64,000 bases of DNA, from NCBI RefSeq assembly GCF_000733125.1, contig NZ_JPHU01000008.1, forward strand, positions 1-64,000, read 5' to 3'. The position numbers and the translations under genes were made by a program. Within the stretch, counting starts at the first letter, position 1; each line of letters opens with the position of its first letter. The notes below the pieces were generated by a model, which made no database searches, was not told the DNA's origin, and was given only the letters and a program-made list of their open reading frames with translations. Positions 49,182-58,617 of the stretch are shown here, piece after piece. Source of the DNA: Parvularcula oceani (GTDB taxonomy: Bacteria; Pseudomonadota; Alphaproteobacteria; Caulobacterales; Parvularculaceae).

Positions 49182-50171
49182 TCAGGCCACATCCACCAGA
49201 TGCGCGGCCTCGGGCAGGTCCTCGCCGAAGGCGCGCTGGTAGAATTCGGCGACCAGGGGGCGCTCCAGCTCGTCGCACTTGTTCAGGAAGGTGACGCGGA
49301 AGGCGTAGCCGATATCGCCGAAGATCTCGGCGTTCTGGGCCCAAGTGATGACCGTGCGCGGGCTCATCACGGTAGAGATGTCGCCGTTCATCAGCGCATT
49401 GCGCGTCATGTCGGCGACGCGGACCATGGCGTCGAGCGTCTTGCGCGCCTCGCCCTCCGAATAGCCGGGCAGCTTGGAGGCGACGATGGCCGCTTCCTCG
49501 TCATGGCCGAGATAGTTCAGCGTCGTGACGATCGACCAGCGGTCCATCTGGCCCTGATTGATCTGCTGGGTGCCGTGATAGAGGCCGGTCGTGTCGCCGA
49601 GGCCGATCGTGTTGGTCGTCGCGAAGAGGCGGAAATAGGGGTTCGGGCTGATCACCCGGTTCTGGTCGAGAAGGGTCAGCCGCCCCTCGGCTTCCAGCAC
49701 GCGCTGGATCACGAACATCACGTCCGGGCGGCCCGCGTCATATTCGTCGAAGACGAGGGCGACCGGACGCTGGAAGGCCCAAGGCAGGATGCCTTCCTTG
49801 AAGGCGGTGACCTGCTTGCCGTCCTCGACCACGATGGCGTCCTTGCCGATCATGTCGATGCGGCTGACATGGCTGTCGAGATTGATCCTCACGCAGGGCC
49901 AGTTCAGCCGGGCTGCGACCTGCTCGATATGGGTCGACTTGCCCGTGCCGTGATAGCCCTGGACCATCACGCGGCGGTTGTGCGCGAAGCCCGCCAGGAT
50001 GGCGAGCGTGGTCTGCGGATCGAATCTGTAGCTCTCGTCGAGCGGCGGCACGTACGGATTGCTCTCCGAGAAGGCCGGCACCGTCATCTTGGTGTCGATG
50101 CCGAAGACCTCCCGCGCGGACACTTCGGTATCCGGCGCTTGCGGCATGTCGGGATCGGTGATGACGGTCAT
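49182..50171 (-). CDS. cobS: cobaltochelatase CobS-type AAA+ ATPase
   Basis: AAA+ motor that with CobT (and CobN) inserts cobalt into hydrogenobyrinate diamide in the aerobic B12 pathway. It has 329 residues, with Walker [11 protein letters not shown], Walker [14 protein letters not shown], sensor-1 [16 protein letters not shown] and the CobS C-terminal helices. The N-terminus (MTVITDPDM...EVFGIDTKM) is characteristic. GGAGG stands right before the ATG, abutting a perfect 11-base stem-loop. No cobT, cobN or other B12 genes are in the window. CobS-like proteins are also kept in alphaproteobacteria without B12 synthesis, so its present partner is unclear. Confidence 0.93.
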   Translation of the reverse strand: MTVITDPDMPQAPDTEVSAREVFGIDTKMTVPAFSESNPYVPPLDESYRFDPQTTLAILAGFAHNRRVMVQGYHGTGKSTHIEQVAARLNWPCVRINLDSHVSRIDMIGKDAIVVEDGKQVTAFKEGILPWAFQRPVALVFDEYDAGRPDVMFVIQRVLEAEGRLTLLDQNRVISPNPYFRLFATTNTIGLGDTTGLYHGTQQINQGQMDRWSIVTTLNYLGHDEEAAIVASKLPGYSEGEARKTLDAMVRVADMTRNALMNGDISTVMSPRTVITWAQNAEIFGDIGYAFRVTFLNKCDELERPLVAEFYQRAFGEDLPEAAHLVDVA

Positions 50172-50180
50172 AGAGCCTCC

Positions 50181-50216
50181 TGCCAGTGCGCTAGCCTAGG
50201 ATGGGGCGCACTGGCA
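50181..50216 (-). promoter_or_regulatory. stem-loop abutting the cobS ribosome site
   Basis: TGCCAGTGCGC (50181-50191) and GCGCACTGGCA (50206-50216) are a perfect 11-base inverted repeat with a 14-base loop containing CCTAGG. Read on the minus strand, the stem ends directly before GGAGG of cobS. It could end the upstream oxygenase transcript (no U-tract) or modulate cobS translation. Confidence 0.5.
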
Positions 50217-50231
50217 ACGTGGCGTTCCCGC

Positions 50232-51071
50232 CTAGCGGATCAAGCGGGCGGCAACCTTTTTCGCGCGCCGCGCGAGGACCGGCGGCAGGAACTCGGTCAG
50301 CATCTCGTCGCTCTTGACCTTCCAGTCGGTCTTGTCGCCGGAGCCCGGGCGCGGCTTGAACTGCGTGGTCTTCTCGACCTTCTGCTCGTCCCAGGTCGCC
50401 GTGTAGTAATAGAGCGCGATCGACTTGCGGGTCTTGCCTTCGGGATGGCTGATCGGGTTCGGATTGCCGTGGAAGCTGTCGCCCGTCGTCGAGAACATGA
50501 CGCAGCGATTGGCGAGCGGCAGGACCGATTTGCGCCGCTCCGTCATGTCGGTGTTCCAGAGCTCGAGCTGGCCGCCATATTCGTCCCGCCAGTCATCGTT
50601 GAGATAGATCAGCACGTTCACGCGGCGCTCCAGATCCATCAGCTTGTGGTGGTTGAAGTCCGCGTGCACCGACAGGTGCCCGCCGCGGCCGATCTCGTGG
50701 AAGCCGCCGCCGAGGAAATAGGGATCGGGAATCAGGCCCTTGATGCCCGTGATATTCTCGACGATCTTGACGAAGGGGCGCGAGTTGAAGGTGTAGAAGA
50801 GGCTGCGCAGCTTCGGCTCCAGGAAATCCGGGTTGAAGCTCTGCTTGTAGCGCTCCTGGTCCCGGTCGAAGGCCATGCCGTCGGCATCGAGCTTTTCGGG
50901 GAAGTGCGCGAGGCAGTAATCGATGACCTCCCGCGGCAGGAAATCGTCGATGACCGTGTGCGGAAACGGATCGGCGGCCTTGTAGGCCTCGGTCAGATCC
51001 GTCCCGAGGCTGCGGGCAGCCTCGGGATCGATGGTGAACGGGTCATTCTGCGACGGCGTGATGAAAGCCAC
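50232..51071 (-). CDS. 2OG-Fe(II) dioxygenase, prolyl-4-hydroxylase-like
   Basis: It has 279 residues with a double-stranded beta-helix core: metal ligands H136 and D138 (VHADFN) and H201 (SFHGNP), and 2-oxoglutarate-binding R215 (TRKSIALYYY). This is the complete HxD...H...R set. The N-terminal part (DDFLPREVIDYCLAHFP) matches prolyl hydroxylase-type oxygenases that act on proteins or peptides; substrate unknown. No signal peptide. It is read toward cobS on the same strand with a stem-loop in between. Confidence 0.9.
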   Translation of the reverse strand: MAFITPSQNDPFTIDPEAARSLGTDLTEAYKAADPFPHTVIDDFLPREVIDYCLAHFPEKLDADGMAFDRDQERYKQSFNPDFLEPKLRSLFYTFNSRPFVKIVENITGIKGLIPDPYFLGGGFHEIGRGGHLSVHADFNHHKLMDLERRVNVLIYLNDDWRDEYGGQLELWNTDMTERRKSVLPLANRCVMFSTTGDSFHGNPNPISHPEGKTRKSIALYYYTATWDEQKVEKTTQFKPRPGSGDKTDWKVKSDEMLTEFLPPVLARRAKKVAARLIR

Positions 51072-51128
51072 TACGGGTCCCCATGAAATTGCGCTGTTCC
51101 GCAGCCGCCTGCAAAGACCTCGCCGCGG

Positions 51129-52841
<1,713 letters not shown>

Positions 52842-52945
52842 GGCAAATCCTCTTTGCATGACGCGAAGCTAGGCAGCCGCGGCGCGCCGCTCAAGCATGC
52901 ATGTCCGGCTAGGCTGCAAGGTCCGCAGCGCGCTATGGCGCCCCC

Positions 52946-53740
52946 ATGACGACATCCTATTCCGATCTTCTCGCGGCGATGACCGAGCGCGACGGCGCCG
53001 TCGCCGCCTCCGTGCCCGATGACTGGCGGCAGGGCCGCACCGCCTATGGCGGCCTTTCCGCAGCGCTCGGCCTCGAAGCCGTGAGGCTGCAGCAGGGCGA
53101 GCTGCCGCCGCTCAGAACCGCGCAGATCGCCTTTCTCGGCCCGGCGGTGGGCGATCTCAGCGTGCGCACGCAGGTGCTGCGCGCGGGCAAGTCGATGACC
53201 TTCGTCGCCGCTGACGCCTCCGGAGAGGCGGGGCTCGCGACGCGTTGCCTGTTCGGCTTCGGCGCGGCGCGCGACAGCAGCATCGACTACGACGATGTTC
53301 CCATGCCGGAGGTCCCGGAGCCCGAAGAGCTTCCGCCCCGGGACATGAGCGGTGTCAGCGGACCGGCCTTCATGCAGCATTATGACGTCCGGTTCGTCGC
53401 GGGGGCGGATCTTTTCTCCGGCAGCGACGAGGCCCGCTTCCTCGCCTGGGTCCGGCATAGGGACGAGGGCGCGCGGCGCGGGCAGGGACCGCTCCTGGCG
53501 CTCGCCGACGTTCTTCCGCCCGCCTTCCTGTCGATGCTCGATGCGCCCGCTCCGGCCGCTTCGATCACCTGGCAGGCGGACTTCCTGACCGAAGAGGCCG
53601 ATTCGCAGGGCGGCTGGTATCTCTGCGGGACCTCCGGCGAGGCGGCGGTGAACGGCTATGGCGGCCAGGCGCACATGGTCTGGGCCCGCGACGGCGAGCC
53701 GGTCGTCGGCGCGCGGCAATGCTGCGCCGTCTTCGGCTGA
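52946..53740 (+). CDS. TesB-like acyl-CoA thioesterase (double hot-dog)
   Basis: It has 264 residues with two hot-dog halves. The first opens with WRQGRTAYGGLSAALGLEAVR, the usual GG-turn of this family. The second contains DVLPPAF and the SITWQADFL strand, and GQAHMVWARDG near the end. Hydrolyses acyl-CoA thioesters; chain length unknown. Single gene converging on the PTPS-like gene with a GC hairpin between the stops. Confidence 0.88.
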   Translation: MTTSYSDLLAAMTERDGAVAASVPDDWRQGRTAYGGLSAALGLEAVRLQQGELPPLRTAQIAFLGPAVGDLSVRTQVLRAGKSMTFVAADASGEAGLATRCLFGFGAARDSSIDYDDVPMPEVPEPEELPPRDMSGVSGPAFMQHYDVRFVAGADLFSGSDEARFLAWVRHRDEGARRGQGPLLALADVLPPAFLSMLDAPAPAASITWQADFLTEEADSQGGWYLCGTSGEAAVNGYGGQAHMVWARDGEPVVGARQCCAVFG

Positions 53741-53745
53741 AGGCG

Positions 53746-53764
53746 GAGCGCGGCCGGCGCGCTC
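53746..53764. terminator. GC hairpin between convergent thioesterase and PTPS-like genes
   Basis: GAGCGCG and CGCGCTC form a seven-base stem with a five-base loop between the two stops, touching the stop codon of the minus-strand gene. It is placed as a bidirectional terminator but has no T-run on either side. Confidence 0.45.
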
Positions 53765-54125
53765 AGGGGCGGTAGCGCACCGCCTCGTGCAGGGTGGGCC
53801 GCGCGACCTCCACCTCGGCGAGGGCCGGAAGACGCGCCTTGAGGTGGTCGAAGACCCAGGCCGCCAGCACTTCGAGGGTCGGCCGCTCCAGCCCCTCGAT
53901 CTTGTTCAGGAAACGATGGTCGAGCCGCTCGCGCACGGCCTCGCACGCTGCGCGGACCTCGGCGAAGTCGGTCACCCAGCCCTGCTCGCCCAGCGTCTCC
54001 GCGCGCAGCACGGCGGTGGCGCGGAAGCTGTGGCCGTGGATATGCGAATAATCGTGCCCCGGCGCGACATTCGCGCCGAGTTCATGGGCGGCTTCGAAGC
54101 CGAAGCTGTAGGACTGCTCGTACAT
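53763..54125 (-). CDS. 6-pyruvoyl-tetrahydropterin synthase/QueD-like protein lacking the catalytic Cys
   Basis: A 120-residue T-fold protein. The zinc ligands of the PTPS/QueD family are present (H14 in FEAAHEL, H30 and H32 in IHGH), as are the C-terminal LDHRFLN and PTLEVLAAW blocks. At the position of the catalytic cysteine (CxxxHGH in QueD and PTPS) there is Y26, and the ExxHGH glutamate of PTPS-III is not there either. Normal QueD or PTPS chemistry is therefore doubtful. It is co-directional with FolB/FolX-like and FolM/PTR1-like genes (12 and 5 bases apart), which points to a pterin rather than a queuosine role. Confidence 0.85.
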   Translation of the reverse strand: MYEQSYSFGFEAAHELGANVAPGHDYSHIHGHSFRATAVLRAETLGEQGWVTDFAEVRAACEAVRERLDHRFLNKIEGLERPTLEVLAAWVFDHLKARLPALAEVEVARPTLHEAVRYRP

Positions 54126-54137
54126 GGGAGGGGGCGA

Positions 54138-54524
54138 TTAGCGGGCGAGGGCGGCCGCGTCTATCCGGCTCATCCGGCAGCCCACCCCGCGGGCATCCTC
54201 GTAGACGGACAGCTTGCGCGTCTCGACCACCACGCCGTGCACGTCCTCGCGGGCCATCAGCCGGGCGATGATCGCCTCGCAGAGCGTTTCCTGCAGGCCG
54301 AAATGGCGCTCCTCGGTCAGGTCCAGCACCGTATCGCGCAGGTGGTTGTAGTCGCAGACATCCTCAATGCCGTCGCCCGCACCGACGCGGCGCAGCACCA
54401 TGCCGATATGGAAGCTGACGAGCTGGGGCTTCGTCTCGTGGTCGAGGACGCCCAGGCGGACCTTGCGGCGCAGATCCTCCAGGAAGACGGCGTAATAGCC
54501 TTCGTCGAGCGCGGGCAGATGCAT
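54138..54524 (-). CDS. FolB/FolX-like dihydroneopterin aldolase/epimerase
   Basis: A 128-residue T-fold enzyme. VRLGVLDHETKPQLV corresponds to the first strand pair with the base-binding glutamate; RHFGLQETLCEAIIARL to the conserved helix; and TRKLSVYEDARGVGC to the C-terminal strand, which resembles the KLHALRYADSV stretch of FolX more than the KP motif of classical FolB. It may be a dihydroneopterin(-triphosphate) epimerase or an aldolase. The ATG at 54524 starts five bases behind the SDR stop; longer frames overlap that gene. Confidence 0.82.
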   Translation of the reverse strand: MHLPALDEGYYAVFLEDLRRKVRLGVLDHETKPQLVSFHIGMVLRRVGAGDGIEDVCDYNHLRDTVLDLTEERHFGLQETLCEAIIARLMAREDVHGVVVETRKLSVYEDARGVGCRMSRIDAAALAR

Positions 54525-54528
54525 CGTC

Positions 54529-55269
54529 CTAGCCCTTGAACGCGACGTCGCGCTCGGTCGGCACCAGGTGCTCGCCATTGTCGGCGAGGAGGGTCGTGCC
54601 GGTGATGGCGGGATTTTCGAGCGCGAAGCGGACGGCCTGCGCGACATGGACCGGGTCGAGACGCCGCTTCAGCGCATTGTGGCGGTCCGCCTGCGCCTCG
54701 AAGCTCTCTTCGCTCTGCCCCGGGCTCGGCAGGCAATAGCCCGGCGCCACGCCGATGACGCGCACTTTCGGCGCGAAGGCCTGCGCCATCAGCGTCGTCG
54801 CCTCGCGCAGGGCCGATTTGCTCAGCGTATAGGCGAAATGGTCGGGATTGGGATTCCAGAGCTTCTGGTCCAGCACGTTGACGATCGCGGCATCGCCCTC
54901 CGGCGCGTCCTTGGCGAAAGCCTGCGCAAGAAGAACCGGCGCGGCGGTGTTGACCGCGAAATGCCGTTGCAGGCTCTCGGGCCCCGTATCCGCCGCCGTG
55001 TCGTGTTCGAAGATCGACGCGGAATTGACGAGGCCGGTGAGGGGGACGCCGAGCGCTTCGCCGGCATCGCGGATCAGGCGCGGCGGAAGGCCGAGGTCCG
55101 ACAGGTCCCCGCCGACCGCGATCCCGCCGATCTCTCCGGCCAGCGCTTCGGCTTCCCCGCGCGAGCGGTTGTAATGCACCGCGACCGCCCAGCCCGCCTC
55201 GGCCAGCGTGCGGCAGAAGAGGGCGCCGAGCCGCTTCGCGCCGCCGGTGACCAGAACGCCGCGCCTCAT
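54529..55269 (-). CDS. short-chain reductase, FolM/pteridine-reductase-like
   Basis: A 246-residue SDR. The dinucleotide-binding motif is TGGAKRLG, that is TGxxxRxG with an arginine where most SDRs have glycine; this is the mark of pteridine reductases (PTR1) and close to FolM. HYNRSRGEAEAL follows as in PTR1, with YTLSKSAL as the catalytic YxxxK. Likely NADPH-dependent reduction of a dihydropterin. It starts with an ATG overlapping the stop of the antiporter gene. With the two T-fold genes downstream it forms a compact pterin cluster. Confidence 0.88.
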   Translation of the reverse strand: MRRGVLVTGGAKRLGALFCRTLAEAGWAVAVHYNRSRGEAEALAGEIGGIAVGGDLSDLGLPPRLIRDAGEALGVPLTGLVNSASIFEHDTAADTGPESLQRHFAVNTAAPVLLAQAFAKDAPEGDAAIVNVLDQKLWNPNPDHFAYTLSKSALREATTLMAQAFAPKVRVIGVAPGYCLPSPGQSEESFEAQADRHNALKRRLDPVHVAQAVRFALENPAITGTTLLADNGEHLVPTERDVAFKG

Positions 55270-56228
55270 GCCGCGCCTCCCGTGCCGAGAAAGACGATAT
55301 AGGCGACATAGGCCGCAGTGAAGGCGATGCCCAGGATGCGGCCGATCCGCCCCCCGGCAAAGACCAGCGCCGCCAGCACGATCGCCGTGACGATCATCAC
55401 CGGCAGGTCGTAGAGCAGCGCCGTGTGCGAGAAGGTGGAGGTGCCGACGAGCCCCGCCACGCCGCCCACGAAGAGCAGGTTGAAGACGTTCGAGCCGAGG
55501 ATATTGCCCACCGCCACGTCGGCCTCCCGCTTGAGCGCCGCCGCGAAGACCGTCGCCAGCTCGGGCAGCGAGGTGCCGAAGGCGACGATGGTGAGGCCGA
55601 TGACCTCCTCGCGCACTCCGAGATCGGTGGCGACGGCCGCGCCATTGTCGACCAGCAGGTCGGCCCCGAGCGGCAGGCCGATCAGGCCGGCGACGAGATA
55701 GAGCGGCGTCTTCCACTTGGAACTCGCCGTCTCCCCATATTCCTCGACCTCCGCCATCAGTTCTGTGTCGCCGTTCGACCGCGCCGCCGCGATGCCGATC
55801 GCGACGACATAGGCGGCGATCAGCGCGAGCATGACCAGCCCCGCGCGTAGGTCGATCGCGCCGCCGAGATAGACGAAGCCGCAGAAGACACCCGTCGCCA
55901 GCAGCATGACGACCGCGTGCCGGCCGAGCTTCGGCGTCGCCAGCGAGATCGCCGAGACGATGGCCGGCACGCCGAGCACCAGAAGGATATTGGCGATGTT
56001 CGAGCCGACGATATTGCCCATGGCGATGCCGTTGTCGCCGGACAGCACGGCCTGGACCGTCACGAACAACTCCGGCGCCGAGGTGCCGAAGGCGACCACG
56101 GTCAGGCCGACGAGAAGGGACGGGATGTTCAGCAGCTTGGCGAGCGCGACCGCGCCGCGCACGAGCAGCTCGCCGGCGCAGAGCAGCGCGGCGAGGCCGA
56201 CGACGATCAGGAGAAGGTGGATCAGCAC
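55266..56228 (-). CDS. Ca2+/Na+:H+ antiporter of the CaCA family (YrbG-like)
   Basis: Inner-membrane cation/calcium exchanger with 320 residues and ten helices in two inverted repeats. The alpha-1 motif is TVVAFGTSAPELFVTVQA...GNIVGSNIANI and alpha-2 is TIVAFGTSLPELATVFAA...GNILGSNVFN, both complete. The loop between halves is acidic. It is read just upstream of the pterin genes with a four-base overlap; whether that reflects function or only shared transcription cannot be told. Confidence 0.93.
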   Translation of the reverse strand: MLIHLLLIVVGLAALLCAGELLVRGAVALAKLLNIPSLLVGLTVVAFGTSAPELFVTVQAVLSGDNGIAMGNIVGSNIANILLVLGVPAIVSAISLATPKLGRHAVVMLLATGVFCGFVYLGGAIDLRAGLVMLALIAAYVVAIGIAAARSNGDTELMAEVEEYGETASSKWKTPLYLVAGLIGLPLGADLLVDNGAAVATDLGVREEVIGLTIVAFGTSLPELATVFAAALKREADVAVGNILGSNVFNLLFVGGVAGLVGTSTFSHTALLYDLPVMIVTAIVLAALVFAGGRIGRILGIAFTAAYVAYIVFLGTGGAA

Positions 56229-56274
56229 TGGCGGGCCTCGCGGCGGGCCTGGCTGGAAGGCATGGCCGCGGGGA

Positions 56275-56418
56275 TCAGTCCGGGCGCCCTTTCTCGAGCG
56301 TGTTCAGCGTGACGAAGGCCAGAACGAAGAGGCCGATCACCACGACGCTCGGCGGAAGGATGCCCAGCACAGCCAGACCCAGAATGAGCAGACCGATCAC
56401 GGCGAGAGCAGCGAACAT
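56275..56418 (-). CDS. 47-residue membrane microprotein, unknown
   Basis: A short ATG-started frame with GAGG five bases upstream encodes 47 residues. Two hydrophobic stretches (about 3-20 and 24-40) are separated by a Pro-Pro turn (GILPPSVVV), and the tail is NTLEKGRPD. Codon choice is like that of real genes here (third positions mostly G/C, sensible residue mix). It is followed after 46 bases by the antiporter gene on the same strand. No family recognised. Confidence 0.6.
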   Translation of the reverse strand: MFAALAVIGLLILGLAVLGILPPSVVVIGLFVLAFVTLNTLEKGRPD

Positions 56419-56512
56419 GGAACCTCGGACAGCGCTAGGGAAACAAGTCGCGCCCCTCTAGACCAAGCGCGGGGCGGCGTCACCCCTGATGGTGGCGCCG
56501 GCGCAGGCCGCT

Positions 56513-57565
56513 TCAGCCGGGAAAGAGAAGCTCGACCCGCGGCCCTTCCTGCGTCTGCTCGCTACGCCAGCTTCCGCCCAGAAGCGCGACGCAATGTTGC
56601 AGCAGCACGTCGCGGAACGGCGATCCGGCGGTGGCGGGGCTCGCTTCGGCAGGAGCGCCGAGACGCTCTTTCCAGAGGAGCCGGGTCCGCCCCTCCTGGT
56701 CCTTGTCGAGGGTCAGGACGATTCCGCCCCGGTCCGCCGCGGGGCGCCGCCGCGCGGTGATGAGGAGCTCGCAGAGCAAGGTGGCGAGCGCTGAGGCCTG
56801 TCCCGCTGGCAGCATGTGGACGGCGCCGAGGTCGAGATGCAGCGCGTCGGGCGCATCGCCGCCATGCTGCGCGCAGGTCTCGACGACCCGCAGGACGACA
56901 TCGGCGACCGCGATGTCCGGCGCATGCAGTTCCGGCTGCTGCTCGGCGGCCTCGGCGGTCAGGGCGTGGACGGCCCTCATGACCTCCACCTGCTCGGCCA
57001 GCATCGCCGCCAGCCCGTCCTTGTCGAGCGCGCTGTGGCTGCCGAGCCGGATCAGCGTCGCCATCAGCTCGTACCCGTTCGTGACCCGCTGATCCATTTC
57101 GGCGGCCAGGGCGGCGAGGCGATCCTTCTGGCTTCTGTGCTCGGTCGCGTCCCAGTTGACGCCGAGCATGCGGATCGGGGTTCCTCCCGCGTCCCGCTCG
57201 ATGACGCGGCCGCGCCCGCCGACCCAGCGCAGGGCGCCGTCGGGCAGGACGATGCGGAACTCGGTGGCGTAATCGACATCCTGCTCCAAGCAGGCCTCGT
57301 GCTCTCGCTGAAGGCGGGCGACGTCCTCGTGGTAGACCCGGCAGAAGAAATCGTCGGCCGTGTAATCTCCGGGCGGCAGGCCGAACAGCGCGTACCAGGC
57401 GGCATTGCTCTGCACCTTGCCGGTCGCGATGTCCCACTCCCAGCTGGCGACATTGCTCACCTGGAGCGCCAGGGCGCTGCGCTCGGGCGGCAATGATCCG
57501 CAGAACTCTCCCCCCTCGGGCCGCACGCGGTGCTGTGGAACGGGGAAGACGGTGATGCCGCTCAT
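56513..57565 (-). CDS. degenerate PAS-HWE kinase homologue (probable pseudokinase)
   Basis: A 350-residue paralogue of the HWE kinase at 40.9-41.9 kb, with the same order: PAS (about 35-145, ASWEWDIATGKVQSNAAW) then an HWE core. The H-box reads AAEMDQRVTNGYELM, with Q159 (codon CAG) where the phosphoacceptor His should be. The N-box reads CELLITARRRPAA, with T270 replacing the Mg-binding Asn. The W-x-E (LLWKERL, 298-300) and the C-terminal LLQHCVALLGG block remain. The frame is intact and the PAS domain looks healthy, so it is more likely a sensor or scaffold without phosphotransfer than a decaying gene. No receiver gene is adjacent. Confidence 0.85.
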   Translation of the reverse strand: MSGITVFPVPQHRVRPEGGEFCGSLPPERSALALQVSNVASWEWDIATGKVQSNAAWYALFGLPPGDYTADDFFCRVYHEDVARLQREHEACLEQDVDYATEFRIVLPDGALRWVGGRGRVIERDAGGTPIRMLGVNWDATEHRSQKDRLAALAAEMDQRVTNGYELMATLIRLGSHSALDKDGLAAMLAEQVEVMRAVHALTAEAAEQQPELHAPDIAVADVVLRVVETCAQHGGDAPDALHLDLGAVHMLPAGQASALATLLCELLITARRRPAADRGGIVLTLDKDQEGRTRLLWKERLGAPAEASPATAGSPFRDVLLQHCVALLGGSWRSEQTQEGPRVELLFPG

Positions 57566-57756
57566 GGTGGTCTCCGAAAGAGGGGGTGCCTTTTCCGTCC
57601 CCGGGGGTGGGGAGGGCGCACTTGTTCTGCCTGCCTGTACTGGTTTCCGGCGGCTGCCTTAGGGTAAAGGGGTCACCGCTTTCTGAACGCGCGGCCGCCT
57701 TGCGATGCGGCACCGCACAAGCGTAAGGCCGCTTTCCCGAACCGAAGAGGCGAGCA

Positions 57757-58533
57757 ATGGCTTACTCCACGATCGAAACCAGGACCGAGGACAAGGTCCG
57801 CATCGTGACGCTGTCCCGGCCCGAGGCGCTCAACGCGCTCAACACCCAGCTGATGGACGAGCTGTCCGACGCCCTGATCAAGGCGGACGCCGATCCGAGT
57901 GTTTCGGTGATGATCGTGACCGGCTCGGAAAAGGCCTTCGCCGCGGGCGCGGACATCAAGGAGATGCAGAACAAGACCGCGATGGAGGCCTATACCGAGG
58001 ACTTCATCACCGCGAACTGGGAGCAGGCTGCCAAGTGCCGCAAGCCCGTGATCGCCGCCGTGGCCGGCTATGCGCTCGGCGGCGGCTGCGAACTGGCCAT
58101 GATGTGCGACATCATCATCGCCGCGGACACGGCGAAGTTCGGCCAGCCCGAGATCACGATCGGCGCCATTCCCGGCGCCGGGGGCACCCAGCGCCTCACG
58201 CGCGCGATCGGCAAGTCCAAGGCGATGGAGATGTGCCTGACCGGACGGATGATGGGCGCCGAGGAGGCCGAGCGGGCAGGGCTCGTCTCCCGCGTGGTGC
58301 CCGCAGCCGACCTGATGGACGAGGCGCTGAAGACCGCGAACAAGATCGCGTCCTTCTCGCGGCCGATCACGATGATGGCCAAGGAATGCGTCGACCGCGC
58401 CTATGAGACCACGCTGCGCGAGGGTCTTCTCTTCGAGCGCCGCGTCTTCCACGGCGTCTTCGCGACCGAGGATCAGAAGGAAGGTATGGACGCCTTCGTC
58501 GAAAAACGGCAGCCAAGCTTCAAGAACAAATAG
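57757..58533 (+). CDS. enoyl-CoA hydratase/isomerase (crotonase family)
   Basis: It has 258 residues, normal for a mitochondrial-type enoyl-CoA hydratase (short-chain). The oxyanion-hole [11 protein letters not shown] and [14 protein letters not shown] are present, and both catalytic glutamates are in place: E112 (GGCELA) and E132 (GQPEITIG), 20 apart as in the rat enzyme. Hydrates trans-2-enoyl-CoA in beta-oxidation. AAGAGG precedes the ATG. Stands alone; no other fatty-acid genes adjoin. Confidence 0.94.
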   Translation: MAYSTIETRTEDKVRIVTLSRPEALNALNTQLMDELSDALIKADADPSVSVMIVTGSEKAFAAGADIKEMQNKTAMEAYTEDFITANWEQAAKCRKPVIAAVAGYALGGGCELAMMCDIIIAADTAKFGQPEITIGAIPGAGGTQRLTRAIGKSKAMEMCLTGRMMGAEEAERAGLVSRVVPAADLMDEALKTANKIASFSRPITMMAKECVDRAYETTLREGLLFERRVFHGVFATEDQKEGMDAFVEKRQPSFKNK

Positions 58534-58617
58534 ATATGGCTGCGGCCGGACCGATGGACACCGTGTCCGCCTGCGCTAGCTTCGGCTGACGCGGATAGCC
58601 GCCCGAGGATCGCCGGC

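Noticed and set aside
50172-50231. Cobalamin riboswitch before cobS
   Set aside because: The gap is only 60 bases and has no B12-box; just a simple stem-loop.
58553-58565. GGACACCGTGTCC palindrome as terminator of the enoyl-CoA hydratase gene
   Set aside because: The loop would be a single base, so it cannot fold well, and no T-run follows.
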